Shown: piece after piece, positions 1 to 7,547 of the stretch
Layout of the letters: every line of letters starts with the position of its first letter
How positions within the stretch are numbered: position 1 is the stretch's first letter
Source: Pseudoalteromonas sp.
GTDB lineage: Bacteria; Pseudomonadota; Gammaproteobacteria; Enterobacterales; Alteromonadaceae
Direction of reading: 5' to 3'
DNA length: 64,000 nucleotides
NCBI RefSeq assembly: GCF_018402495.1
Contig: NZ_JAGYIU010000002.1
Location: 214,984 to 278,983, forward strand
Translations under genes and position numbers: made by a program
Notes under the pieces: model-generated
The model's input: only the letters and a program-made list of their open reading frames with translations
What the model was told of the DNA's origin: nothing
The model's database searches: none

Positions 1-848
1 GCTGTAAGCTCAAGTAATTGTTGCGCTGTTAAGTCTTGCCCTACTAAGGCTTGGTCTTGAACTAAATCAACACCAAGCAAGGTGTTTTCTAATCCCATTT
101 CTTCCATTACCGCGCCAACCGTAGAGCCACTGCCCATCACATAAAGTGTATCGGCATCCATTTCACCGACCACATAAGCGGCAATATCAGCAAGTACCAG
201 TTCATCGGTTTCTTTACCGCCATTTTTAACCGCTTGAACATAACGCACTTCACTGGGTACTTGCATTTCACCATAACGTTTTGCTTTAACTGTGCCTTGG
301 CGAAACGCGACTTCATCAATGTCCATCACATCGGCATCGCTTAACGTTACCAGCTCACCTTTAACTAACATTTCAACCACGCGCCCAGCGGCTTTTGGCG
401 TAATTGCATATACCCCAGAGTGAATTTTACACCCCGCAGGAATGCCCAAAACAGGTACTGTGTCTTCTACCGCATGGCAAATATTGCGTGCGGTGCCATC
501 TCCACCAGCAAATAAAATTAAATCAACACCGTGCTGCTGTAATAAACGAGCTGCAGCTTCAGTATCGTCATAGGTTGTGGGCTCGCTACTTTGGTAAACC
601 ACTTGCGTATTAAAACCCAACGCCTTTGCTGTTTGCTCTCCCATCTCATCATTAACAGTATAAATAGTAATATTGGATTGATGAGGTACAAGCACTTCAA
701 GTGCAGCTTTAGTGCGGCTATTTGATTTTGGCTTTGCACCTAATGCAATCGCTTTAGCAGCCGTATCTTCGCCGTCACTGCCTTTTAGCGCAACGCTGCC
801 GCCCAGTCCTGCGACCGGATTTACAATCAACCCTAATTTAAATTGCAT
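1..848 (-). CDS. ATP-NAD kinase family protein (partial, 3' end outside window)
   Basis: About 282 residues are visible; the C-terminus runs off the left edge. The protein opens with a nucleotide-binding-like start (LGLIVNPVAGLGG) and carries the diacylglycerol/NAD-kinase fold motif FAGGDGTARN, with GGDGT at about residues 115-119. It resembles the COG3199 predicted ATP-NAD kinase family, distinct from the classical NadK; the true substrate of this group is poorly settled. The ATG at 848 is preceded by an AAGGAGT-type ribosome binding site. Its start overlaps the end of epmC by 11 bases, so the two are probably cotranscribed and translationally coupled. The family assignment is good; the exact reaction is inference. 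Confidence 0.8.
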   Translation of the reverse strand, partial: MQFKLGLIVNPVAGLGGSVALKGSDGEDTAAKAIALGAKPKSNSRTKAALEVLVPHQSNITIYTVNDEMGEQTAKALGFNTQVVYQSSEPTTYDDTEAAARLLQQHGVDLILFAGGDGTARNICHAVEDTVPVLGIPAGCKIHSGVYAITPKAAGRVVEMLVKGELVTLSDADVMDIDEVAFRQGTVKAKRYGEMQVPSEVRYVQAVKNGGKETDELVLADIAAYVVGEMDADTLYVMGSGSTVGAVMEEMGLENTLLGVDLVQDQALVGQDLTAQQLLELT

Positions 849-1392
849 CTATTAACTCCTTGGGAGATTGCCATAAAAACTGCGGTGCAGTTAACGGCCA
901 TGTGGTGTTATAAAATTTACACAGTGCATTTAGTAACAATGTGGTTCGCGGGTTAAATCCGTCTTGCAGCAACTGTAATAACGTTGCATGAACACGCGAT
1001 TGAAATGCAAATCGACAGGTTTGCTCACCATTTAAGTTATCAACCGAGACATTAAATTCAAATCCCGCGGCCACACTCAACGCCCACTCGATTGCTTGCG
1101 GTTTTACCTCTACTGATTCAAATTCCGCCTGCTGTGAAGCATCGCGCCCATCGGGGCAATACCAATAACCATAATCTTCAACTAAGCGACGCTGCGAACC
1201 TGCTACTAACCAATGAGCTATTTCATGTAATGCACTGGCATAAAAACCATGAGCAAATACAATTTGATGATAAGGCGTTGTATCGTTTGCGGGAATGTAA
1301 ATAGGCTCGTGCTCACCTTTTACCAAACGCGTATTATGGCTTTGGTAGAAAGTGTGTTCAAAAATACAAATAAGATCAGCGATTTGATGCAT
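838..1392 (-). CDS. epmC: Elongation factor P hydroxylase EpmC
   Basis: 184 residues, the usual length for EpmC (YfcM). EpmC hydroxylates the beta-lysylated lysine of elongation factor P as the last step of the EpmA/EpmB/EpmC modification. Visible hallmarks are HEIAH at residues 56-60, part of the metal site, the strongly conserved DYGYWYCPDGRD block at 73-84, and VEVKPQA near 95-101. The N-terminal HNTRLVKGEHEPIYIPA stretch matches the family and supports the ATG at 1392. EF-P, EpmA and EpmB are not in the window. The gene overlaps the downstream ATP-NAD kinase-like gene by 11 bases. Confidence 0.93.
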   Translation of the reverse strand: MHQIADLICIFEHTFYQSHNTRLVKGEHEPIYIPANDTTPYHQIVFAHGFYASALHEIAHWLVAGSQRRLVEDYGYWYCPDGRDASQQAEFESVEVKPQAIEWALSVAAGFEFNVSVDNLNGEQTCRFAFQSRVHATLLQLLQDGFNPRTTLLLNALCKFYNTTWPLTAPQFLWQSPKELIDAI

Positions 1393-1647
1393 AAATAAGG
1401 TTATTTTGTCTCGGCTAAAGCGCCCAAAGGCACACTAAAAACGAAACGAATTGTACGGACTTTTCAGCGCAAAGTAAAAGCTAGCTTATTAAAATGTAAT
1501 TCGCCCAATACGCAACGTATTTACTCATAAGTTTATAATGTTTACCTTATACACAGCTAAGACAAACTTAAACTTTATACACTTATTTACTCAACACATA
1601 ATTACACTTACCATAGGCATATCAAAAACCTAAATTGATTCATCCTT

Positions 1648-2346
1648 ATGGTTAAACTCCTTATCTCCGTGCCATGGCTATTTAGCATTATGGTCTCATT
1701 TTCGCTGTTAACAACCTCTGGCATTAGCCATGCAAAAAGTATTAGTATTAACGTGTTTGCTATTCCCTCAAAGCCTATTATTGAGCTTATGGCGAAAACG
1801 AGTGATACATTAGCAAAACAACAAATGACCACGTTTTACCAGCAAGGGTTACCTGTGCATGCCACCTTGTATTTAACGGACTATCCATTAGCGGCACAAA
1901 ATAAAATTAAGCAGGTGGTGGAGCGTATTGTAAAGAAACACCAACCTTTTGAAATTAAAGCTAATGGGTTTAGTGTATCAGCCAGTAATTGGGCATTTAT
2001 AAACTTAGAAAAATCATATCATTTACAACGCTTGGCCGATGAAGTAACACTTAAACTTGAGCCGCTTCGCGATCATCAAGCGCCTGTACCAAGCTGGGTA
2101 AAGCATTACCCTAATAAACTCGTGGCCTTTGAGCGTTATGGCAGCCCCAATGTGTTTCAAAATTTTCAGCCACATTTAACGCTTTTAGCAAATGAGCAAA
2201 ATCCTAATCTAGCTTTAATAAATAAAGCCATGCAAACTGATCCACCACAAGCACAAGGTGAAATAATTGGCATTGGAATTGGTATTTCTGATCAGTTTGG
2301 GCAACAAAAACAGGTTATTGCTGAGTATTTTTTTGATGCCAAATAA
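1648..2346 (+). CDS. Secreted 2H phosphoesterase-like protein (2'-5' RNA ligase superfamily)
   Basis: 232 residues. It begins with a clear signal peptide (hydrophobic 5-25, likely cut near SHA-K at 29). Two HxTL motifs are visible: HATL at 71-74 and HLTL at 176-179, about 100 residues apart. This is the signature of the 2H phosphoesterase superfamily (LigT/ThpR, cyclic phosphodiesterases), whose two histidine tetrads hydrolyse 2',3'-cyclic or 2'-5' phosphoesters. An exported version is unusual because most studied members are cytoplasmic. The substrate is unknown. It stands alone, divergent from epmC. No strong Shine-Dalgarno is seen before the ATG at 1648. Confidence 0.72.
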   Translation: MVKLLISVPWLFSIMVSFSLLTTSGISHAKSISINVFAIPSKPIIELMAKTSDTLAKQQMTTFYQQGLPVHATLYLTDYPLAAQNKIKQVVERIVKKHQPFEIKANGFSVSASNWAFINLEKSYHLQRLADEVTLKLEPLRDHQAPVPSWVKHYPNKLVAFERYGSPNVFQNFQPHLTLLANEQNPNLALINKAMQTDPPQAQGEIIGIGIGISDQFGQQKQVIAEYFFDAK

Positions 2347-2384
2347 TCGTTAGTAAGGTGCTAATTGCACCTTTAAACACTCAA

Positions 2385-2777
2385 TTAGTTTTTAGGATTT
2401 GTGGTTAGCTTAGCTGTTAAATGCTTTTTTAATAGGCGAGTATTGCGTGTATTTGCTTTAAAATAAGCATCAAAAATATCACCAAAAAAGGGGATAAGAC
2501 CGCCAAAGAAATCAATCAACATATTTATTACAATACGTAATTTTATACGCTTACTCACTCCTAGTCTTTGCGCTTCAGTGAGTACATAGCCAGATAAAAT
2601 AAGCCCAGCCAAATCACCTATTATCGGCAATAACCCAATCAATGACTCTGCACCAAACTTAAACCGAGTAAAAGGAATACGGAAACTGCTGTCGGTAAAG
2701 TGACTAAATTCTTCAAGTCGTTTAATAGTGGCGTTGTAATCAGCTTGTGTGACGTGAGATTGATTATTTTTTTGCAT
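2385..2777 (-). CDS. DUF4112 domain-containing membrane protein
   Basis: 130 residues. The central part has the DUF4112 pattern: two short hydrophobic segments (GLLPIIGDLAGLILSGYVL, about 49-67, and a second GGLIPFFGDIFDAYF stretch at about 92-106), each with a PxxGD motif, separated by a basic region rich in Arg/Lys. Members are small predicted membrane proteins without an established function. The start codon is preceded by an AGAG-like site. The neighbours (a secreted phosphoesterase convergent to it and aroC upstream on the same strand) do not suggest a role. Confidence 0.72.
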   Translation of the reverse strand: MQKNNQSHVTQADYNATIKRLEEFSHFTDSSFRIPFTRFKFGAESLIGLLPIIGDLAGLILSGYVLTEAQRLGVSKRIKLRIVINMLIDFFGGLIPFFGDIFDAYFKANTRNTRLLKKHLTAKLTTNPKN

Positions 2778-2853
2778 AATAACAGCTCTTTATTGTTAGA
2801 TTTGCAAAGCACACAGTAATTATTGAGCGGCAATAAAAAAAGATAGCCTGTAC

Positions 2854-2883
2854 ATAATAAACGCGCTAGGGCGCGTTTATTAT
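2854..2883 (-). terminator. Perfect 13-bp hairpin downstream of aroC
   Basis: Arms 2854-2866 and 2871-2883 are exact reverse complements with a TAGG loop (core ACGCGC/GCGCGT). It lies just past the aroC stop, so it may end the aroC transcript. No long U-tract follows on the minus strand, so termination efficiency is uncertain. Confidence 0.5.
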
Positions 2884-2903
2884 TAATTTATAGTAAAATG
2901 CAC

Positions 2904-4001
2904 TTAAATAGCGCCATTTATTGGCCCATGCTCATGATGAACATGCGGGTTTTGACCGCGTTGACGCAGTAAATGATCCATTAAAGTAATGGCCATCATT
3001 GCCTCAGCAATCGGGATTGCACGAATGCCAACACAGGGATCGTGACGGCCTTTGGTGATCATCTCAACCGCTTCATTTTCAGTATTAATACTATTACCGG
3101 GAATCGTAATACTTGATGTTGGCTTAAGCGCAATTGAGGCGATTATATCTTGCCCCGTTGAAATACCGGCAAGCACGCCGCCGGCATGATTTGAGGTAAA
3201 GCCATCAGGGGTTAACTCGTCGCGGTGCTCTGAGCCTTTTTGTTCAACTACATCAAAGCCATCGCCAATTTCAACGCCTTTAACAGCATTAATACTCATT
3301 AAGGAGTGTGCAAGTTCAGCGTCAAGGCGGTCAAATACGGGCTCACCTAAGCCAACAGGTACATTTTTAGCCACTACTTTTACTTTGGCACCCACTGAGT
3401 CGCCTTGTTTTTTAAGCTCCCGCATATACTCATCGAGTGCTTCAAGCTTGCTAACGTCTGGGAAGAAAAACAAGTTATTTTCTACCTCATTCCAATCGTA
3501 ATTTTCGGCCTTAATTGGCCCTAATTGGCTCAAGCACGCGCGTACTTCAATACCATGAAATTGCTTTAAATACTTTTTAGCAATAGCGCCTGCGGCAACC
3601 CGAATAGCGGTTTCGCGCGCAGATGAACGGCCACCACCGCGATAATCGCGTAGGCCATATTTGTGCCAGTAGGTATAGTCACCATGACCTGGACGAAATA
3701 CGTCTTTAATTTTGCCATAATCTTGTGAGCGTTGATCGGTATTTTCAATTAATAAACCAATGCTGGTGCCAGTGGTTTTACCTTCAAAAACACCCGCTAG
3801 AATTTTGATTTGGTCGCTCTCGCGGCGCTGTGTGGTATAGCGACTTTGCCCAGGTTTGCGTCTGTCTAAATCGTGCTGTATGTCGGCCTCAGTGATTTCA
3901 AGGCCTGCGGGCGTGCCATCCACTACGCCGCCTAATGCAACGCCGTGGCTTTCGCCAAAGGTGGACACTTTAAATAACTGCCCTATGCTATTACCTGCCA
4001 T
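2904..4001 (-). CDS. aroC: Chorismate synthase
   Basis: 365 residues, normal length. AroC converts 5-enolpyruvylshikimate-3-phosphate to chorismate using reduced FMN, the last common step of aromatic synthesis. Conserved blocks seen are GESHG near residue 16, [14 protein letters not shown] near 103-116, [12 protein letters not shown] near 121-132, and GISTGQDI near the C-terminal third. The ATG at 4001 follows an AGGAAAG ribosome binding site. It lies 65 bases downstream of prmB on the same strand, the same prmB-aroC order as in E. coli. The chorismate made here feeds PheA and TyrA, encoded near 32-34 kb. Confidence 0.97.
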   Translation of the reverse strand: MAGNSIGQLFKVSTFGESHGVALGGVVDGTPAGLEITEADIQHDLDRRKPGQSRYTTQRRESDQIKILAGVFEGKTTGTSIGLLIENTDQRSQDYGKIKDVFRPGHGDYTYWHKYGLRDYRGGGRSSARETAIRVAAGAIAKKYLKQFHGIEVRACLSQLGPIKAENYDWNEVENNLFFFPDVSKLEALDEYMRELKKQGDSVGAKVKVVAKNVPVGLGEPVFDRLDAELAHSLMSINAVKGVEIGDGFDVVEQKGSEHRDELTPDGFTSNHAGGVLAGISTGQDIIASIALKPTSSITIPGNSINTENEAVEMITKGRHDPCVGIRAIPIAEAMMAITLMDHLLRQRGQNPHVHHEHGPINGAI

Positions 4002-4033
4002 TAACTTTCCTCATTCCTAATGACTACTAAGTA

Positions 4034-4050
4034 CCGAGCCTAAGGCTCGG
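4034..4050. terminator. Hairpin between prmB and aroC
   Basis: CCGAGCC (4034-4040), loop TAA, GGCTCGG (4044-4050). T-rich sequence follows on the plus strand and only a weak T-run on the minus strand. It could be a partial terminator or an RNA processing stem between prmB and aroC. Confidence 0.4.
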
Positions 4051-4066
4051 CTTTAATTTTTACTGT

Positions 4067-5002
4067 TCAACCTGCAAAATAGGCATCGAGTTGTTGCTTA
4101 CTAATAACAAACACCCCTAATCCGCCTTGTTCAAACTCAATCCATTCAAATGGTGCACCTGGATACAGTGCGTCCATATGTACCATAGAGTTACCTACTT
4201 CGACAAATAACAAACCGTTATCGGTTAGATGTTCACTGGCTTGATCTAAAATAGTACGCGTCACATCAAGACCATCGTGGCCCGATGCTAATCCCAACTC
4301 CGGCTCGTGGTGGAACTCACGAGGTAAATCCGCCATATCTTCAGCATCAACGTACGGGGGATTTGCCACGATTAAGTCGTATTTCTGCCCGGGTACACCA
4401 CTGAATACGTCAGATTGAATCGGTAATACGCGATCACTTAGTTGATAATCGGTAATATTAATATCAGCCACTTCAAGGGCTTCATAGGAAATATCAACCG
4501 CATCAACTTGGGCGTTTTCGAATGCGTGTGCCAAGGCAATAGCAATACAACCTGAGCCTGTGCATAAATCTAAAATACGCCCTACTGACTCTGGCTGTTC
4601 TAACCAAGGTGTAAAGCGATTATTAATAAGCTCAGCAAAAGGCGAACGAGGAATTAATACACGTTCATCCACATAAAATGGCATATTAGCAAACCATGCA
4701 ATATTGGTAAGATAAGGTACTGGGGTAAAATCGTTAATGCGCTCAGCAATTAAGCCCGCTAAACGATTTTTTTCAGTACTGGTTAAACGCGCATGCATCA
4801 GCTCTTTGGGTGCATCGATAGGCAAACTAAGCGCCGGTAATAATAAACTTACTGCTTCATCCCATGCGTTATCGGTGCCATGACCAAAGAAAATACCACT
4901 ACTTGCAAATTGGCTTGTTGTCCAACGTAGCCAATCGTGTAAGGTTGAAAGTTCTGCAACAGCTTCATCTAGGGTTGCTTCTTCTATTAATAATTCACTC
5001 AT
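4067..5002 (-). CDS. prmB: 50S ribosomal protein L3 N5-glutamine methyltransferase
   Basis: 311 residues from the ATG at 5002; an upstream in-frame ATG would add 13 residues, but the length with MSELLIEEA matches E. coli PrmB (310). PrmB methylates a glutamine of ribosomal protein L3 during large-subunit assembly. Visible are the SAM-binding motif DLCTGSGCIAIALA near 140-153 and the catalytic NPPY at about 211, typical of the HemK/PrmB glutamine methyltransferases. It is divergent from smrB and upstream of aroC, the arrangement found in enterobacteria. Confidence 0.95.
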   Translation of the reverse strand: MSELLIEEATLDEAVAELSTLHDWLRWTTSQFASSGIFFGHGTDNAWDEAVSLLLPALSLPIDAPKELMHARLTSTEKNRLAGLIAERINDFTPVPYLTNIAWFANMPFYVDERVLIPRSPFAELINNRFTPWLEQPESVGRILDLCTGSGCIAIALAHAFENAQVDAVDISYEALEVADINITDYQLSDRVLPIQSDVFSGVPGQKYDLIVANPPYVDAEDMADLPREFHHEPELGLASGHDGLDVTRTILDQASEHLTDNGLLFVEVGNSMVHMDALYPGAPFEWIEFEQGGLGVFVISKQQLDAYFAG

Positions 5003-5306
5003 CAGTATTGTCTGCCTGCTACTTTCAAAAAATAAATTCAACCGGGGCGCATCATTGGCCCCATGATTGCCCTATTGTATACCCAAGCCACCGTTAGGTG
5101 CGAGTGCAGTTAGCATTAAAAGCGATTTAGGTAAGGCTTTGATTACACATAATAGTCACTCTATTGTTCAAATCAATAACGCAGTATAAATCGCTTTAAA
5201 CCAAGCCTATCGGCACTTTATAAATACTAAACTATGCACTTTAAAGCTGCTTAGGTATCACACCTTTTTACTCGATTTTTACCGCTTTTTTGTTTAGACT
5301 GCCGCT

Positions 5307-5864
5307 ATGAAAAAAGATCCCCACTCACACAGCCTAATCAGTACTGATGACATTGACTTGTTTCGTCAAAGTATCAGCGGTGCGCGTGTATTTAAACAAG
5401 ACACTCACCGTTTTACCAATAAACCTAAAGTGTCACAAGCGAAGCAATTTGCCCAGCAAAAAAAGCAACAACAGTCAGAATTTTTCTTTTCTGATGAATA
5501 TGTTCCCGATATAGATACGCACGGTACCGTTAATTATGTGCAGCAGGGTCAGGATCGTTTTTTAGCTAAACAACTTCGTCGAGGGGATTTTATTCCTGAT
5601 TTAACCCTTGACCTACATGGCTTAAATAAAGAAGTCGCCAAAGATGAGCTCGCAGGGCTTATTCATGAGTGCAAAAAAAAGCATTACTATTGTGCCTGTG
5701 TTATACACGGAATTGGCGGCCATATCCTCAGGCATAAAGTACCGCAATATTTAGTGCAACACCCCGACGTTATTGCCATGCACCAAGCTCCGCTTGAGTA
5801 TGGCGGTAAAGGTGCGGTACTCATATTAATTAACTTACCGCAAAGTGATGAGTTTAGACGCTGA
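5307..5864 (+). CDS. smrB: Ribosome rescue endonuclease SmrB
   Basis: 185 residues, as expected for SmrB (YfcN). SmrB is recruited to collided ribosomes and cleaves the mRNA between them, allowing tmRNA rescue. The N-terminal half is basic and Gln-rich. The C-terminal Smr domain shows DLHG at residues 102-105, HGIGG at 134-138 and GGKGA near 171-175. It starts with a short KKDPHSHS segment. The gene is divergent from prmB across a 304-base intergenic region in which I see no further gene. Confidence 0.93.
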   Translation: MKKDPHSHSLISTDDIDLFRQSISGARVFKQDTHRFTNKPKVSQAKQFAQQKKQQQSEFFFSDEYVPDIDTHGTVNYVQQGQDRFLAKQLRRGDFIPDLTLDLHGLNKEVAKDELAGLIHECKKKHYYCACVIHGIGGHILRHKVPQYLVQHPDVIAMHQAPLEYGGKGAVLILINLPQSDEFRR

Positions 5865-5896
5865 GCACTAGAGCCAATCAATAAGAGCCTTTTTTA

Positions 5897-6820
5897 GTGC
5901 ATATATTTTCGATTATATTTCCGCTTATTTTTATTGTGTTATGCGGCTACATTACAAGCCGAAGTCAGTTTTTAGAACGCATTCATATAACGGGGCTCAG
6001 TAAATTTACTTTCTACATTAGTGTACCGAGTTTTTTATTTTTAAATATGGCCCAAGCAGACCTAAAAACCAGCGTGAGTTTAAATGGCTTTTTAAGCTTT
6101 TATATTCCCGTTATTTTAGTTTATTTTTTCGCTTTGATTATTGACCGCTACATGCTCTCCAAGCAGCCTCAATACGAGCGTCACAGTGTATTTGCCCTTG
6201 GCTGCAGCTATTCAAATACCGTATTGGTGGGTTTACCTATTATTATTGCCGCCTTGGGCGAGCAAATGATGGGCATTATTTTTATGATCATCACTTTTCA
6301 TAGCGCGCTATTGTTCACACTCACCTTTTTAATTAGTGCAAACAGTGCCAGTCATGTGTTTTCATGGTCAACATTTGCCAAAAATATGTTACTCAACCCT
6401 GTCGTATTGAGTATTAGCACGGGTTTATTGGTAAATTTAGCAGAGATTACTTTATTTTCTGATTTAAGTAATGGTTTAGCGCTTTTAGCTAAACCTGCCA
6501 TAGCCTGTGCGTTATTTGTATTAGGTGCAAATTTAGCTTTTTATAAAATTAGCGATAACTGGCAAGCGGCAGCTATTGCCAGCCTGTTAAAGCTAGTTAT
6601 ATTGCCCACCTTAGTATTAGTGTTAGGCACACATGTATTTGCTATTAATGAGTCACTCTTAAAAGTACTCGTATTGTTGAGCGCATCGCCATTAGGTGTT
6701 AATGCCTATTTAATTGCATGCCAAATAAAACAACATCAAGATACGTTAGCCAGTGCGGTTGTTTTATCTACGGTATTGAGTGTGGTGAGTTTTAGTATGT
6801 GGTTAACAATTATACTGTAG
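5897..6820 (+). CDS. AEC family transporter (auxin efflux carrier-like permease)
   Basis: 307 residues with about ten hydrophobic segments and the GLPI(I)xxxxG pattern (GLPIIIAALGEQMM) near residues 112-125, typical of the AEC family of inner-membrane secondary transporters. The C-terminal half has the mirrored SPLGVNAYLIA motif near 267. Substrates in bacteria include dicarboxylates and other organic anions, and this one cannot be assigned. The start is GTG at 5897 with an AAGAG-like site about nine bases upstream. It follows smrB by 32 bases and may be read through from it. Confidence 0.85.
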   Translation: MHIFSIIFPLIFIVLCGYITSRSQFLERIHITGLSKFTFYISVPSFLFLNMAQADLKTSVSLNGFLSFYIPVILVYFFALIIDRYMLSKQPQYERHSVFALGCSYSNTVLVGLPIIIAALGEQMMGIIFMIITFHSALLFTLTFLISANSASHVFSWSTFAKNMLLNPVVLSISTGLLVNLAEITLFSDLSNGLALLAKPAIACALFVLGANLAFYKISDNWQAAAIASLLKLVILPTLVLVLGTHVFAINESLLKVLVLLSASPLGVNAYLIACQIKQHQDTLASAVVLSTVLSVVSFSMWLTIIL

Positions 6821-6886
6821 ACAAATACCTAAAAGTAGTGGCATTTATTTAACAGAAAGTGGCTTAGCTAAATGCTAATTTACACG

Positions 6887-7363
6887 CTATGCATCTACAT
6901 TTGCTGGTGCATTGATGGTGATGTAATCACTTTTGTGGCGAGTTTCATCATAACTAATTTGTGCAACAGCGCCAGTATTAAAAATAGGCATGTGTCCAGC
7001 ACACAACTGATCAACCAAATAGCTCACCATAGGCATATGGGCAACCACAAGCCAAGTATCGCATTCTGGATGAAGCGCGATTAACGTTTCTAAGTAATCA
7101 GCGGCAACCTGCGGGTTACCTTCAGGAATAATATCTTGGCAGGTCTCTTCAAATAAAAAAGTATTATTTTTTTTAACACCCTCAGCTGTTTGCTGCGCTC
7201 TTACATAAGGACTCACTAATAACCCCGTTGGAGCATGCTTTTTTTGTAACCACAGCCCCATTTTTTCTACCTGCTGATGGCCCAAAGGAGTCAAATTTCT
7301 ACTGACATCGTCAGAGTGCATCGGTATTGCTTCACCATGACGCATTATCAAGATTGTTTTCAT
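6887..7363 (-). CDS. sixA: Phosphohistidine phosphatase SixA
   Basis: 158 residues, the normal size. Histidine-phosphatase superfamily protein with the catalytic RHGEA at residues 8-12 and the second-half VVAHMPMVS block, where the second histidine lies. SixA removes phosphate from histidine in phosphorelay and PTS-type proteins. It lies between a convergent AEC permease gene and a divergent M16 peptidase gene; sixA next to an insulinase-type gene is common in marine gammaproteobacteria as far as I know. Confidence 0.92.
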   Translation of the reverse strand: MKTILIMRHGEAIPMHSDDVSRNLTPLGHQQVEKMGLWLQKKHAPTGLLVSPYVRAQQTAEGVKKNNTFLFEETCQDIIPEGNPQVAADYLETLIALHPECDTWLVVAHMPMVSYLVDQLCAGHMPIFNTGAVAQISYDETRHKSDYITINAPANVDA

Positions 7364-7547
7364 AAAAAATCAACCAATTAAAGAATATAAAACAGTAGCC
7401 AGTTTGCTCGAATTTCCGCTATATTAATAACTCAAACCTATTTATTTTCTTAAAATAGTTCTTTCATGATGTTCAGGTTAATAGCATTGCATTCCTGAAG
7501 TTATCATCTGTTGTTAACAATTATACGTTTAGTTTCAGGAGCATCAT

